A DNA stretch of 64,000 nucleotides from Microvirga pudoricolor (GTDB taxonomy: Bacteria; Pseudomonadota; Alphaproteobacteria; Rhizobiales; Beijerinckiaceae): the NCBI RefSeq assembly GCF_016892705.1, contig NZ_JAFEMB010000001.1:434001-498000 (forward strand), read 5' to 3'. Under the pieces are notes generated by a model that saw only the letters and a program-made list of their open reading frames with translations, made no database searches and was not told where the DNA came from. Both the position numbers and the translations under genes were made by a program. This document shows positions 16,297-24,527 of this stretch, one piece after another. Every line of letters begins with the position of its first letter. Position 1 is the stretch's first letter.

Positions 16297-16398
16297 ATGA
16301 GCGTGATTTTCGGCTCGGACTGGACTTCGAAACTGAGCGTAGCGGCGATCTGCACGTCGCTCGTCTTCATCAGCGCTATCGTTGTTGGTGCGTTCTGA
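16297..16398 (+). CDS. Small single-pass membrane protein ORF (33 aa)
   Basis: This short ORF reads MSVIFGSDWTSKLSVAAICT and then a hydrophobic helix (SLVFISAIVVGAF) to TGA at 16398. The start has a strong GGAGGG ribosome binding site 7-8 bases upstream, and an intrinsic terminator follows at 16468-16493, so promoter region, RBS, ORF and terminator form a complete unit. The predicted topology is a short N-terminal segment and one transmembrane helix. Function is unknown. Without homologue counts, coding status rests on the RBS and hydrophobic pattern. Confidence 0.6.
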   Translation: MSVIFGSDWTSKLSVAAICTSLVFISAIVVGAF

Positions 16399-16467
16399 TC
16401 GTGTCGTAGTGTCGTCGCGTTGAATTCACGCCGGATGTTCGCACCGAACGTCTCCGGTTTTTCCAGG

Positions 16468-16493
16468 AAGCCCCGTTTCGGCGGGGCTTTCTT
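16468..16493 (+). terminator. Terminator after the 33-aa ORF
   Basis: Stem AAGCCCCG (16468-16475) / CGGGGCTT (16482-16489) with a TTTCGG loop and TTTCTTC after it. It also lies just beyond the moaE stop on the other strand and may work for both. Confidence 0.75.
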
Positions 16494-16504
16494 CATGTTT
16501 GGCC

Positions 16505-16993
16505 TTATATCTGGCCGCCATCCGGTCCGGAGGGAGGCTCGGCCCATCGCTGCGCCGCCCGGTCGTCCTCGGCCTTGGCCTGAACCCACGAACCCGCCCC
16601 ACCTTGCCGAAGATGCTCGCGCTTCCAGAACGGCGCCTGGGTCTTGAGGTAATCCATCAGGAAATCGGCGGCTTCGAAGGCTGCCCGCCGATGAATGGAG
16701 GCCGCCAGGACGAGCACGATCGGCTCACCGGGCGCGATACGGCCGAACCGGTGGATCACCGTCAGCCCCAGGAGCGGCCAGCGCTCCTCGGCTTGGGCCG
16801 CCACTCGGCTGATCTCGGCCTCGGCCATCCCCGGATAATGCTCGAGCTCCAGCGCATCGAGACGCCCGCCCTCGTCCCGGCACAGGCCCGTGAACGTCAC
16901 GACGGCGCCGATATCCGCCCGCCCCCGGGTCAGCAGGGCCGTCTCGGCGGCCACGTCGAAGGGCTCGGCCTGGACCCGGACCAGTGCGGGCAT
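16505..16993 (-). CDS. moaE: Molybdopterin synthase catalytic subunit MoaE
   Basis: A 162-aa subunit that, with thiocarboxylated MoaD, converts cyclic pyranopterin monophosphate to molybdopterin. Conserved features include GAVVTFTGLCRD (29-40), ELEHYPGMAE, IHRFGRIAPGEPIVLV, SIHRRAAFEAADF (His101-Arg103) and the active-site lysines in LKTQAPFWKREH (Lys117, Lys124). The C-terminal tail (ERWAEPPSGPDGGQI-like) is longer than average and low complexity. It starts one base after the moaD stop, so both subunits come from one message with pgsA and possibly uvrC. Confidence 0.95.
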   Translation of the reverse strand: MPALVRVQAEPFDVAAETALLTRGRADIGAVVTFTGLCRDEGGRLDALELEHYPGMAEAEISRVAAQAEERWPLLGLTVIHRFGRIAPGEPIVLVLAASIHRRAAFEAADFLMDYLKTQAPFWKREHLRQGGAGSWVQAKAEDDRAAQRWAEPPSGPDGGQI

Positions 16994-16994
16994 G

Positions 16995-17246
16995 CTATCC
17001 GCCCGTCATCGGGGGGAAAAAGGCGATTTCCCGCGCGTGACCCAGGAGAGCGTCGGGCTTGACGTGCACGTGGTCGATGGCGGCGCGCACCACGCTTTCA
17101 TTCTCGAAGGCGTAGTCGTATTCCTCGCCCCGGCCCTTCAGCCAGGCCACGAGGTCGGCGACCGTCACCAGCCCATCGGGCAGGCTGACTTCCTCCTCGG
17201 CCTTCCCGATGCGCTCCCGGACCCAAGCGAAATAGACGAGCTTCAC
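16995..17246 (-). CDS. moaD: Molybdopterin synthase sulfur carrier subunit MoaD
   Basis: An 83-aa ubiquitin-like protein ending in the required Gly-Gly (FFPPMTGG), which is adenylated and thiocarboxylated to donate sulfur for molybdopterin. The start is a GTG at 17246 giving VKLVYFAWVRERIG, the usual beginning of the family; codons further upstream in this frame lie antisense to nothing and inside pgsA's end. It starts six bases after the pgsA stop and ends one base before moaE, so the three genes are tightly packed. Confidence 0.93.
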   Translation of the reverse strand: MKLVYFAWVRERIGKAEEEVSLPDGLVTVADLVAWLKGRGEEYDYAFENESVVRAAIDHVHVKPDALLGHAREIAFFPPMTGG

Positions 17247-17251
17247 GGGGC

Positions 17252-17845
17252 TCACTCCCGCATCATGTGGTGGATTCCCGTCTTCAGGTAGTCCCAACCC
17301 GTGTAGAGCGTGAGAACGGCCGCGACCCACAGCAAGACAGTGCCGATCATGATCGTGCCCGGCAAGACGGTCTCGCCCGCGGGGCCGGCGATCAGGAACC
17401 CGAGGGAGACGAGCTGCGCGGTGGTCTTCCACTTGGCCACCTTGCTCACCGGCACACCCACCTTCAACTCGGCCAGGAACTCCCGCAGGCCCGATACCAG
17501 GATCTCACGGCACAGGATCACGATCGCGGCCCAGATGGCCCAGCCCTTCACCGTATGGTCGGCCACGAGCATGAGCAGGACCGCGGCGACCAGCAGCTTG
17601 TCGGCGATCGGATCGAGCATGCGCCCGAGGGCGGAGAACTGCGAGTAGGCCCGGGCCAGGTAGCCGTCGAGATAGTCCGTGATGGCCGCCACGGCGAAGA
17701 TGCCGAGGGCCATCCATCGCGACCAGTGATCCTCGGGCCAGAACATCAGCCCCACCACCACGGGCACCGCCACCAGCCGCCCGTAGGTCAGCAGGTTCGG
17801 AAGGTTGAAGGCTTTCGACCGGCGAGTAGGTGTCACGGCATTCAT
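17252..17845 (-). CDS. pgsA: CDP-diacylglycerol-glycerol-3-phosphate 3-phosphatidyltransferase
   Basis: A 197-aa inner-membrane enzyme that makes phosphatidylglycerol phosphate, the committed step to phosphatidylglycerol and cardiolipin. The CDP-alcohol phosphotransferase signature is complete: Asp57, Asp60-Gly61, Ala64-Arg65, Gly74, Asp78 and Asp82 (TDYLDGYLARAYSQFSALG, then RMLDPIADK). About five or six hydrophobic segments are present. It follows uvrC on the same strand after a gap of about 165 bases with an inverted repeat, and leads directly into moaD-moaE. Its product is also the lipid donor for Lgt. Confidence 0.95.
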   Translation of the reverse strand: MNAVTPTRRSKAFNLPNLLTYGRLVAVPVVVGLMFWPEDHWSRWMALGIFAVAAITDYLDGYLARAYSQFSALGRMLDPIADKLLVAAVLLMLVADHTVKGWAIWAAIVILCREILVSGLREFLAELKVGVPVSKVAKWKTTAQLVSLGFLIAGPAGETVLPGTIMIGTVLLWVAAVLTLYTGWDYLKTGIHHMMRE

Positions 17846-17950
17846 ACCATCGGGAAAGCATGGCGGGGGGAAGGCGTCAACCTGAAAAGGCCGCCCCTTG
17901 AGCTAGGAACGCCGCCCCCGTCTTGCCAAGGCGTGGCGCCGGGGCGAGGG

Positions 17951-17988
17951 CCGAACCGGGCGTCACGTTCCCGTGTCCGCCGGTTCGG
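17951..17988. repeat. Inverted repeat between uvrC and pgsA
   Basis: CCGAACCGG (17951-17959) and CCGGTTCGG (17980-17988) form perfect 9-base arms around a 20-base loop, about 20 bases beyond the uvrC stop on the minus strand. No T-run follows on either strand, so it may act as an RNA-processing or stability stem rather than a terminator. Confidence 0.45.
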
Positions 17989-18009
17989 ATCACCGGGCCT
18001 TGCCCGCCC

Positions 18010-20028
18010 TTAGGCCCGCTCGTGGAAAAAGTCGTACACGGCGCGCGCGGTGGCGGCGTTGACGCCCGGCGCCTTCATGAGATCCTCCAGGGCGGCGCGC
18101 TGGATCGCCTTCACGGTGCCGAAATGGTGCAGGAGCGCCCGCTTTCGCGTCGGCCCGATCCCGGCGATCTCGTCGAGCGGGTTCTTGGTGAATTCCCGCT
18201 TGCGCTTGGCCCGGTGGGCCCCGATGGCGAAGCGGTGCGCCTCGTCGCGGAGCCGCTGCACGAAGTACAGGGCGGGATCCCGCGGCGGCAGCTTGAAGGG
18301 CGGCTGGCCCGGCTTGAAGAAGGTCTCCCGTCCGGCGTCCCGGTCGCGGCCCTTGGCGATGCCGATGACGGCCACGTCGTTCTCGCTCACGCCCACCTCC
18401 TGGAGCGCTTGGCGGGCGGCCTCGAGCTGCCCCTTGCCGCCGTCGATGAGCAGGAGGTCGGGCCAGGCCGGAAAGGTGTCGGGCGGCATGCCGTCCTCGG
18501 GCGGCGGCGCTGTAGCTTCGTCGCCCCTCGGGTTCTCCTTGACCAGCCGAGAGAAGCGGCGTTGGAGCATCTCGCGCATCATGCCGTAATCGTCGCCGGG
18601 CTTCAGGTCCTCCGACTTCATGTTGAAGATGCGGTAATGCTGCTTCATGAAGCCGGTCGCGCCCGCCACCACCATGGCGCCGACCGCGTTCGTGCCCATG
18701 ATGTGCGAGTTGTCGTAGACCTCGACCCGCTGCGGTGCCTTCGACAGGCTGAAAGCCTGACCCAGCGAGACCAGGAGCTTCTGCTGCGAAGCCGTGTCGG
18801 CGAGGCGGCGCCCCAAGGCCTCCCTGGCGTTGCGCAGCACGTAGTCGATGAGCTGGCGCCGCTCGCCGCGCTGGGGCGAATGGATCTCGACCTTCGCGTC
18901 GGCGCGGGTCGACAAGGCCGCCCCGACGAGCTCCGCGTCCTCGATCTCGTGCGAGAGCAGGACGACGCGCGGGGCGGGCTTGTCGTCGTAGAACTGCGCC
19001 ACGAAGGAGCCCAGGACTTCTGCGGGCGACATGGACTTGTCGGCTTTCGGAAAATAGGCGCGGTTGCCCCAGTTCTGCCAGTTGCGGAAGAAGAAGACCT
19101 CGACGCAGAACTGGCCCGCCTGCTCGTCGATGGCGAACACGTCCGCCTCCTCGACGGATTGGGTGTTGACGCCCTGCACGCCCTGGATCGCCGATAGGGC
19201 CGCCAGCCGGTCGCGGCAGCGGGCCGCGCGCTCGAACTCCAGCTCCTCGGAGGCTTTCTGCATCTCTTCCGTGATGCGCGCCTTCACGGCGTTCGACTTG
19301 CCTGCCAGGAAGGCCCGCGCCTCGCCCGCGAGACCGTCATACTCGTCCAGCGGGATCTCCTTGGTGCAGGGCCCGGAGCAGCGCTTGATCTGAAACAGCA
19401 GGCAGGGCCGCGTGCGGTTCTCGTAGTAGCTGTCGTTACAGGAGCGGAGCAGGAACGCGCGCTGCAGGGCGTTGATGGTGCGGTTCACGGCCCACACGCT
19501 GGCGAAGGGCCCGTAATAGTCGCCCCGGCGCTTGCGCGCGCCGCGATGCTTCACGAGCTGCGGGGCCTCGTGGTCGGCCGTGAGCAGGATGTAGGGCAGC
19601 GACTTGTCGTCCCGCAGAAGCACATTGTAGCGGGGCTTGAGCTGCTTGATGAGGTTGGCCTCCAGCAGCAGCGCCTCGGTCTCGGTCGCCGTGGTGACGA
19701 ACTCCATGGAGGTCGTCTCGCCGATCATGCGGGCGATGCGGTTGGAATGGGCCTGCCCCCGGGCGTAGGACCCCACGCGGGCCTTCAGGCTCTTGGCCTT
19801 GCCCACATAGAGGACGTCGCCCTTGTGGTCGAGCATGCGGTAGACGCCCGGCGCATTGGGGAGCGTGGTCCAGAAACGCTTGATGACCTCGGTGCCGCGC
19901 TGGACGGAGCCTGGATTGGCCTCCAGGTCGAACTCGACGTCCGACCCGCCCTCGACGGCAACGGACTCGTCTTCGTCCTCGTTCTCCAGGATGTCGGGCG
20001 GGACGTCGTTGGTGGTGTTGCGACTCAT
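18010..20028 (-). CDS. uvrC: Excinuclease ABC subunit UvrC
   Basis: A 672-aa nucleotide-excision repair nuclease making both incisions around a lesion bound by UvrB. Domain order is visible: an acidic N-terminal extension of about 48 residues ([19 protein letters not shown]), the GIY-YIG domain ([20 protein letters not shown]), the UVR UvrB-binding motif ([20 protein letters not shown]), the RNase H-like C-nuclease region ([35 protein letters not shown]) and tandem helix-hairpin-helix motifs at the end ([20 protein letters not shown]). The acidic extension is longer than in E. coli. It is first in the line uvrC, pgsA, moaD, moaE. Confidence 0.97.
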   Translation of the reverse strand: MSRNTTNDVPPDILENEDEDESVAVEGGSDVEFDLEANPGSVQRGTEVIKRFWTTLPNAPGVYRMLDHKGDVLYVGKAKSLKARVGSYARGQAHSNRIARMIGETTSMEFVTTATETEALLLEANLIKQLKPRYNVLLRDDKSLPYILLTADHEAPQLVKHRGARKRRGDYYGPFASVWAVNRTINALQRAFLLRSCNDSYYENRTRPCLLFQIKRCSGPCTKEIPLDEYDGLAGEARAFLAGKSNAVKARITEEMQKASEELEFERAARCRDRLAALSAIQGVQGVNTQSVEEADVFAIDEQAGQFCVEVFFFRNWQNWGNRAYFPKADKSMSPAEVLGSFVAQFYDDKPAPRVVLLSHEIEDAELVGAALSTRADAKVEIHSPQRGERRQLIDYVLRNAREALGRRLADTASQQKLLVSLGQAFSLSKAPQRVEVYDNSHIMGTNAVGAMVVAGATGFMKQHYRIFNMKSEDLKPGDDYGMMREMLQRRFSRLVKENPRGDEATAPPPEDGMPPDTFPAWPDLLLIDGGKGQLEAARQALQEVGVSENDVAVIGIAKGRDRDAGRETFFKPGQPPFKLPPRDPALYFVQRLRDEAHRFAIGAHRAKRKREFTKNPLDEIAGIGPTRKRALLHHFGTVKAIQRAALEDLMKAPGVNAATARAVYDFFHERA

Positions 20029-20151
20029 GCCCCTGATTTAAGCATCCGGGATTCCCCAGGAAAGAGTCCCGGGCCGGGATTACGGGCAAAAGACCCGTTC
20101 CTCTGAACCCTGACATGTTTTAAACGGCTCAGCTTGAGCCCGGAGCCCCGC

Positions 20152-21312
20152 ATGCGCCTCTCGATCGTCACCTCAGCCGTCGTCGCGGCCCTCGTGGGTT
20201 TCGGGAGCACCATCGCGATCATCATCGCGGCCGCCCGGGCGGTTGGGGCAAGCCCGGACCAGACCACCTCCTGGGTGGCCGCGATCTGCCTCAGCATGGC
20301 GTTCTCGAGCCTGGTTCTGAGCACCCGCTACCGCCTGCCCGTCGTGACGGCCTGGTCGACGCCGGGAGCGGCCCTCATCGCGGCCTCGAACGGCATTTCC
20401 ATCCAGGCGGCCGTGGGAGCCTTCCTGCTCGCCGGAGCTCTGATCGTGCTGGCGGGCCTGATCAAGCCGTTCGGCCGCCTCATCGAGGGCATCCCCGGCC
20501 CCATCGCGGCCGCGATGCTGGCCGGCATCCTGATCCGCTTCGTCATGGCGGTGTTCGAGAGCGCGGGCGCTCAGCCCGGCCTCGTGCTGCCCCTGGTGGG
20601 GATCTTCCTGGCCGTGCGGCTCGCCAGCCCATCCCTGGCCGTCCTGGCGGTGCTGTTTTCGGGCTTTGCCCTCGCCTTCGGGGCCGGGTTCGCCGGCCCC
20701 CTGCCCTCGGGGCTCGACCTGTCGACCCTCGTTCTGATCCCGCCGGTCTTCGAGCCCGCGGTTCTGATCGGCCTGGGGCTGCCCCTGTTCCTCGTCACCA
20801 TGGCGTCCCAGAACCTGCCGGGCTTCGCGGTCCTGCGCGCCTCCGGCTACAACCCGCCGACACGCCCGATCCTGACCGTCACGGGCCTCGTCTCCGTCGC
20901 AAGCGCCTTCTTTGGGGCCAGCACCAGCAACCTCGCGGCGATCTCGGCCGCCATCTGCACGGGCCCGGACACCCATCCCGATCCGGGCAAGCGCTGGCTG
21001 GTCGGGCCGTTCTATGCGGGCTGCTACCTGCTCTTTGCGGCCTTCGGCGGCTCTCTCATCGCGGTGATCGCGGCCCTGCCGCCGGAACTGATCAAAACCA
21101 TCGCGGGCCTCGCCCTCATCGGGTCTTTCACGGGAGCGCTCACCTCCGCGCTGGCAGTGGAAAACCTGCGCTTTCCGGCGGTCCTGACCCTCGCGGTCAC
21201 GGCCTCCGGCCTGACGCTGCTGGGCATCGGCTCCGCCTTCTGGGGCCTGGCGGCCGGCCTCCTCGCCCTCGGCCTGGATCGTCTGGCCGCCCGGCTGCGC
21301 CGCCGCGGCTGA
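20152..21312 (+). CDS. benE: Benzoate/H+ symporter BenE family transporter
   Basis: A 386-aa inner-membrane protein with about twelve hydrophobic segments and the BenE pattern: GFGSTIAIIIAAARAVGA near the N-terminus, YRLPVVTAWSTPGAALIA, LPLFLVTMASQNLPGFAVLR and FFGASTSNLAAISAAICTGP. The family exchanges aromatic acids with protons, but no benzoate-degradation genes are nearby, so the true substrate is open. The start is the ATG at 20152 after GGAG; a TTG 18 bases upstream is less likely. It is divergent from uvrC across about 120 bases and transcribed alone. Confidence 0.85.
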   Translation: MRLSIVTSAVVAALVGFGSTIAIIIAAARAVGASPDQTTSWVAAICLSMAFSSLVLSTRYRLPVVTAWSTPGAALIAASNGISIQAAVGAFLLAGALIVLAGLIKPFGRLIEGIPGPIAAAMLAGILIRFVMAVFESAGAQPGLVLPLVGIFLAVRLASPSLAVLAVLFSGFALAFGAGFAGPLPSGLDLSTLVLIPPVFEPAVLIGLGLPLFLVTMASQNLPGFAVLRASGYNPPTRPILTVTGLVSVASAFFGASTSNLAAISAAICTGPDTHPDPGKRWLVGPFYAGCYLLFAAFGGSLIAVIAALPPELIKTIAGLALIGSFTGALTSALAVENLRFPAVLTLAVTASGLTLLGIGSAFWGLAAGLLALGLDRLAARLRRRG

Positions 21313-21355
21313 TCGGAACGGGCGCGGCCGATCTGGACCTTGCCTCCGGTTACGC

Positions 21356-21371
21356 TTAAAAGTTCCTTAAC
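21356..21371 (+). promoter_or_regulatory. CtrA-like binding site
   Basis: TTAA-N7-TTAAC (21356-21371) exactly matches the full CtrA box known from Caulobacter and Rhizobiales. It lies about 26 bases before the ATG of the lipoprotein gene. Such a match is rare by chance in GC-rich DNA. Occupancy by CtrA is inference. Confidence 0.5.
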
Positions 21372-21396
21372 GCCGGGGCGCGGGAGGGGAACGATC

Positions 21397-21924
21397 ATGG
21401 CCGGAAAGACGAAGGGCTTGCGGCTGGCCGCGCTGCTGCCGACCATGGCGCTCGCCGCCGGACTGGCCGCCTGCCAGGGCGATTCGGCCTCCCTGAGGGG
21501 CGGCTCCCCAGAGGGCGTCCCCATCGTGCTGGAGAGCATCGACGGCGCGCCCGCTCCCGTGAAGACCGCCCTCGTGGACGAGCTGACCACGGCGGCGGCG
21601 AGCCGCAAGGTGGAACTCGTCGGCACCGGCACGGAGGCCCGCTACCGGGTGCGCGGCTACCTGACCACGGAAACCGCCGGCGGCGAGACCAGCGTGGCCT
21701 ATGTTTGGGACGTGTTCGACGCCCAGAAGCGCCGGGCCCAGCGCCTGGCGGGCTCGAGCCCCGTCAAGGTCGCATCCTGGTCCGAACTCGACAAGGAGAC
21801 CCTCGCGAAGCTCGCCGGGTCCAGCATGGACGAGATCGCCGAGTTCCTCGCCGCCTCGAAGGCCGAGACCCCCTTCCAGACCGCCGCCGCCTCGGGCGCG
21901 GAGCCCGAAGTGACGGCCCAGTGA
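21397..21924 (+). CDS. Putative lipoprotein of unknown function
   Basis: A 175-aa protein with a lipoprotein signal (LPTMALAAGLAAC, lipid-modified Cys26) followed by a Ser/Gly-rich stretch and a compact domain (about 38-155): GVPIVLESIDGAPAPVKTAL, VELVGTGTEARYRVRGYLTT, TSVAYVWDVFDAQKRRAQRL and LAKLAGSSMDEIAEFLAASK. This is a repeated pattern in Rhizobiales hypothetical lipoproteins, with no named domain I can identify. The ATG at 21397 has GGGAGGGG just upstream, and a CtrA-like box sits before it, suggesting cell-cycle control. It is a single gene upstream of prs. Confidence 0.78.
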   Translation: MAGKTKGLRLAALLPTMALAAGLAACQGDSASLRGGSPEGVPIVLESIDGAPAPVKTALVDELTTAAASRKVELVGTGTEARYRVRGYLTTETAGGETSVAYVWDVFDAQKRRAQRLAGSSPVKVASWSELDKETLAKLAGSSMDEIAEFLAASKAETPFQTAAASGAEPEVTAQ

Positions 21925-21973
21925 CGGCTGGGGACGAAGGCGGGGCCGCTGCACATTCGGGGCGTCCCGAGTA

Positions 21974-22002
21974 TTGTGACGGTTCCCCAACGCTGCTAAG
22001 AC
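21974..22002 (+). promoter_or_regulatory. Candidate sigma-70 promoter for prs
   Basis: TTGTGA (21974-21979), 17 bases, then TAAGAC (21997-22002), about 77 bases upstream of the prs ATG. Both hexamers match the consensus only partly, so this is a weak prediction from spacing and position. Confidence 0.35.
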
Positions 22003-22078
22003 CCCCTCGCCCGGCGGCGCGAGAGTACCCCCATGACGCGGCGGGCCCGATCCGTCACTCGAAGCAAAAGTTGCCGTC

Positions 22079-23008
22079 ATGAAGATCGTCGCGGGAAACT
22101 CCAACCGGCCGCTGGCGGAGGCCATCTCCGCTTATCTCAACCTTCCCCTCGCCAAGTGCCAGGTGAGGCGTTTCGCCGACATGGAAGTGTTCGTGGAGAT
22201 CCAGGAGAACGTGCGCGGCGAGGACGTGTTCATCGTCCAGTCCACCTCGTTCCCCACCAACGACCACCTGATGGAGCTCCTGATCATCACCGATGCCCTG
22301 CGCCGCTCCTCGGCGCGCCGCATCACGGCGGTGATTCCCTATTTCGGTTACGCCCGGCAGGACCGCAAGCCCGGTCCCCGCACCCCGATCTCGGCCAAGC
22401 TCGTGGCGAACCTCATCACGAACGCGGGCGCCGACCGCGTCCTGACCCTCGACCTTCACGCGGGCCAGATCCAGGGCTTCTTCGACATCCCCACCGACAA
22501 CCTGTTCTCGGCCCCCATCCTGGCCCGCGACGTCAAGGAGCGCCTCGCCGGCGACCGCATGGTGGTGTCGCCCGACGTGGGCGGCGTGGTGCGCGCCCGG
22601 GCGCTCGCCAAGCGCATCGACGCGCCCCTCGCCATCGTGGACAAGCGCCGCGAGCGGGCGGGCGAGTCGGAGGTGATGAACATCATCGGCGACGTGTCCG
22701 GCCATTCCTGCATCCTGGTGGACGACATCGTGGATTCGGGCGGCACCCTGGTGAACGCCGCCGAGGCCCTGCTCGCCAGCGGCGCCAAGGAGGTCTCGGC
22801 CTACATCACCCACGGGGTGCTGTCCGGCGGCGCGGTCTCGCGCATCGCCAATTCCAAGCTCAAGGAGCTCGTGATCACCGACTCGATCATGCCCACCGAA
22901 GCCGTGAAGGTCGCCCACAACATCCGCGTGATCTCCATCGCCCAACTCATCGGCGAAGCCATCGGCCGCACCGCGACGGAAAGCTCCGTATCGAGCCTGT
23001 TCGACTAG
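22079..23008 (+). CDS. prs: Ribose-phosphate pyrophosphokinase
   Basis: A 309-aa cytosolic enzyme making PRPP from ribose 5-phosphate and ATP, feeding purine, pyrimidine, NAD, His and Trp synthesis. Length is normal for class I Prs. Visible sites are the flexible-loop region [15 protein letters not shown] (91-105), [13 protein letters not shown] with His127, [13 protein letters not shown], and the PRPP loop [12 protein letters not shown] (213-224). The N-terminus [16 protein letters not shown] is canonical. apt, pncB and the adenine-yielding ade and mtnP in this window link to its product. No strong ribosome binding site is visible before the ATG. Confidence 0.96.
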   Translation: MKIVAGNSNRPLAEAISAYLNLPLAKCQVRRFADMEVFVEIQENVRGEDVFIVQSTSFPTNDHLMELLIITDALRRSSARRITAVIPYFGYARQDRKPGPRTPISAKLVANLITNAGADRVLTLDLHAGQIQGFFDIPTDNLFSAPILARDVKERLAGDRMVVSPDVGGVVRARALAKRIDAPLAIVDKRRERAGESEVMNIIGDVSGHSCILVDDIVDSGGTLVNAAEALLASGAKEVSAYITHGVLSGGAVSRIANSKLKELVITDSIMPTEAVKVAHNIRVISIAQLIGEAIGRTATESSVSSLFD

Positions 23009-23020
23009 GATCCCACTTTC

Positions 23021-23049
23021 TTGCCTTTTCGGGCGGCTGCCGCTATAAG
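23021..23049 (+). promoter_or_regulatory. Sigma-70-type promoter for rplY
   Basis: TTGCCT (23021-23026), exactly 17 bases, then TATAAG (23044-23049), just after the prs stop. Transcription from here would give a leader of roughly 110 bases before rplY. It is the best-looking promoter that I noted in this window. Confidence 0.6.
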
Positions 23050-23093
23050 CCGCCCCGCGCCCGCTCGACACCCTTGGAGGCACGGGCGCGAAC

Positions 23094-23138
23094 CCGATGG
23101 CCGCCCTTGGCTCGACGCCGTGGCGGCCTTCGGTTTTT
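23094..23138 (+). terminator. Terminator-like hairpin in the rplY leader (possible attenuator)
   Basis: Arms CCGATGGCCGCC (23094-23105) and GGCGGCCTTCGG (23122-23133) pair with one mismatch, the loop can pair further (GGC with GCC), and TTTTT follows at once (23134-23138). It lies between the strong promoter at 23021 and the rplY ATG at 23166, with only 27 bases after it, too few for another promoter. A full terminator here would stop rplY transcription unless regulated. Confidence 0.6.
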
Positions 23139-23165
23139 CAAAACACGTTTCAAAGGACCACGACC

Positions 23166-23780
23166 ATGAGTGATATCAAGCAGATCACGGCCGTGGCGCG
23201 CGACCGGGCCGGCAAGGGGGCCGCCCGGGCCGTTCGTCGCCAGGGCCAGGTACCAGCCGTCATCTACGGCGGCGGCGAGGCGCCGACGACCATCGCGCTC
23301 GACTTCAACCAGACCAAGCAGCTGATCTTCGCCGGTCACTTCCTCACGACGGTCTTCGAGATCGACGTGGACGGCAAGAAGACCCGCGCCATCCCGCGCG
23401 ACTACCAGCTCGACCCGGTCCGCGACTTCCCGGTCCATATCGACTTCCTGCGCCTCTCGCAGGGCCAGGCCATCAAGGTCGTGGTTCCGGTGCACGTGGT
23501 CGGCCAGGACAAGTCTCCCGGCCTGAAGCGCGGCGGCGCTCTGCAGATCGTCGAGCACTCGGTGGAACTGCTGGTTCCGTCCGACTCGATCCCGGACTTC
23601 ATCGAGGTGTCCGTGGCCGATCTCGAGATCGGCTCGTCGATCCACCTCGAGGACATCAAGCTGCCCAACGGCGCCAAGGCCGTCGCGACCGAGAACGTGA
23701 CCCTCCTGTCCGTCACGGGCGTGAAGGAAGAGGAAGAGGTCGCGCCGGCTGCCGCCGAGGCCGAGGCTCCCAAGGCTTAA
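23166..23780 (+). CDS. rplY: 50S ribosomal protein L25/general stress protein Ctc
   Basis: A 204-aa 5S-rRNA-binding ribosomal protein of the long CTC/TL5 form. An N-terminal L25 domain (about 1-95; ITAVARDRAGKGAARAVRRQ, PAVIYGGG, HFLTTVFEIDVDG, DYQLDPVRDFPVHIDFLRL) is followed by the C-terminal TL5 beta domain (about 98-185), then a short Ala/Glu/Pro-rich acidic tail. The ATG at 23166 gives the typical MSDIKQITAVARD start behind AAGGA. The leader carries a terminator-like hairpin, and an intrinsic terminator lies between its stop and pth. The prs-rplY-pth-ychF order is common in alphaproteobacteria. Confidence 0.95.
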   Translation: MSDIKQITAVARDRAGKGAARAVRRQGQVPAVIYGGGEAPTTIALDFNQTKQLIFAGHFLTTVFEIDVDGKKTRAIPRDYQLDPVRDFPVHIDFLRLSQGQAIKVVVPVHVVGQDKSPGLKRGGALQIVEHSVELLVPSDSIPDFIEVSVADLEIGSSIHLEDIKLPNGAKAVATENVTLLSVTGVKEEEEVAPAAAEAEAPKA

Positions 23781-23820
23781 AGCCCCTCCGCGCTGGGCAT
23801 CCGCCCGATGCAGGATTTCC

Positions 23821-23853
23821 AGCGCTCCGACCGCAAGGCCGGAGCGCTTTCCT
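23821..23853 (+). terminator. Terminator between rplY and pth
   Basis: Arms AGCGCTCCG (23821-23829) and CGGAGCGCT (23840-23848) with a 10-base loop that can itself pair (CC-GCAA-GG), followed by TTTCCTT. Confidence 0.7.
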
Positions 23854-23870
23854 TATGAGCATGTGAAGCG

Positions 23871-24491
23871 ATGCGTCTTTTCGTCGGCCTGGGCAATCCC
23901 GGTTCGCGCTATGCCGGAAACCGCCACAATATCGGCTTCATGGCCGTGGACGCCATCGCGCGCGCCCATGCGACCGCGCCGTGGCGCAAGCGCTTCCAGG
24001 GGCAGACGGCCGAGGCGCTGATCGGCGGGGAGCGCGTCCTGCTTCTCAAGCCCGATACCTACATGAACGAATCCGGCCGGGCGGTGGCCGAAGCGCAGCG
24101 CTTCTTCAAGATCCCGCTCCAGGACGTGACCGTGTTCTTCGACGAGCTCGATCTCGCGCCCGCCAAGCTCAGGGTCAAGATGGGTGGCGGCAATGCGGGC
24201 CATAACGGCCTGCGCTCGATCACGGCCCATTGCGGCAACGAGTACCGCCGCGTCCGGCTCGGTATCGGCCATCCGGGGCACAAGGACCTCGTCACCGGCC
24301 ACGTGCTGGGCGATTTCGGCAAGGCCGAAGAGGCCTGGGTCGACGATCTCTGCCGGGCCTGCGCCGACAACGCGGCCCTCCTGGCCGCGGGCCAGGACGT
24401 GAATTTTCAGAACAAGGTCCACCTCGCCATGGAGGCAAGGGGCTGGACCGACGTGAAACGGCCCGGCGAAAAAGCCGGCCAGGGTGAATAG
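23871..24491 (+). CDS. pth: Peptidyl-tRNA hydrolase
   Basis: A 206-aa enzyme recycling peptidyl-tRNAs released from stalled ribosomes. Active-site residues are in place: Asn10 (VGLGNPG), catalytic His19 with Asn20 ([10 protein letters not shown]), Asp27 equivalent region, then [31 protein letters not shown] and [10 protein letters not shown]. The C-terminus extends into a basic tail ([13 protein letters not shown]). The ATG at 23871 follows the terminator by only about 20 bases, so expression may depend on read-through or a promoter overlapping the rplY end. ychF follows 36 bases later and is probably co-transcribed. Confidence 0.95.
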   Translation: MRLFVGLGNPGSRYAGNRHNIGFMAVDAIARAHATAPWRKRFQGQTAEALIGGERVLLLKPDTYMNESGRAVAEAQRFFKIPLQDVTVFFDELDLAPAKLRVKMGGGNAGHNGLRSITAHCGNEYRRVRLGIGHPGHKDLVTGHVLGDFGKAEEAWVDDLCRACADNAALLAAGQDVNFQNKVHLAMEARGWTDVKRPGEKAGQGE

Positions 24492-24527
24492 AACGCCGGA
24501 TGAACCCGGCTATGAAGGAGTGAGGCC

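Noticed and set aside
17951..17988. Inverted repeat after uvrC as a terminator
   Set aside because: No T-run on either side; only the symmetry is supported.
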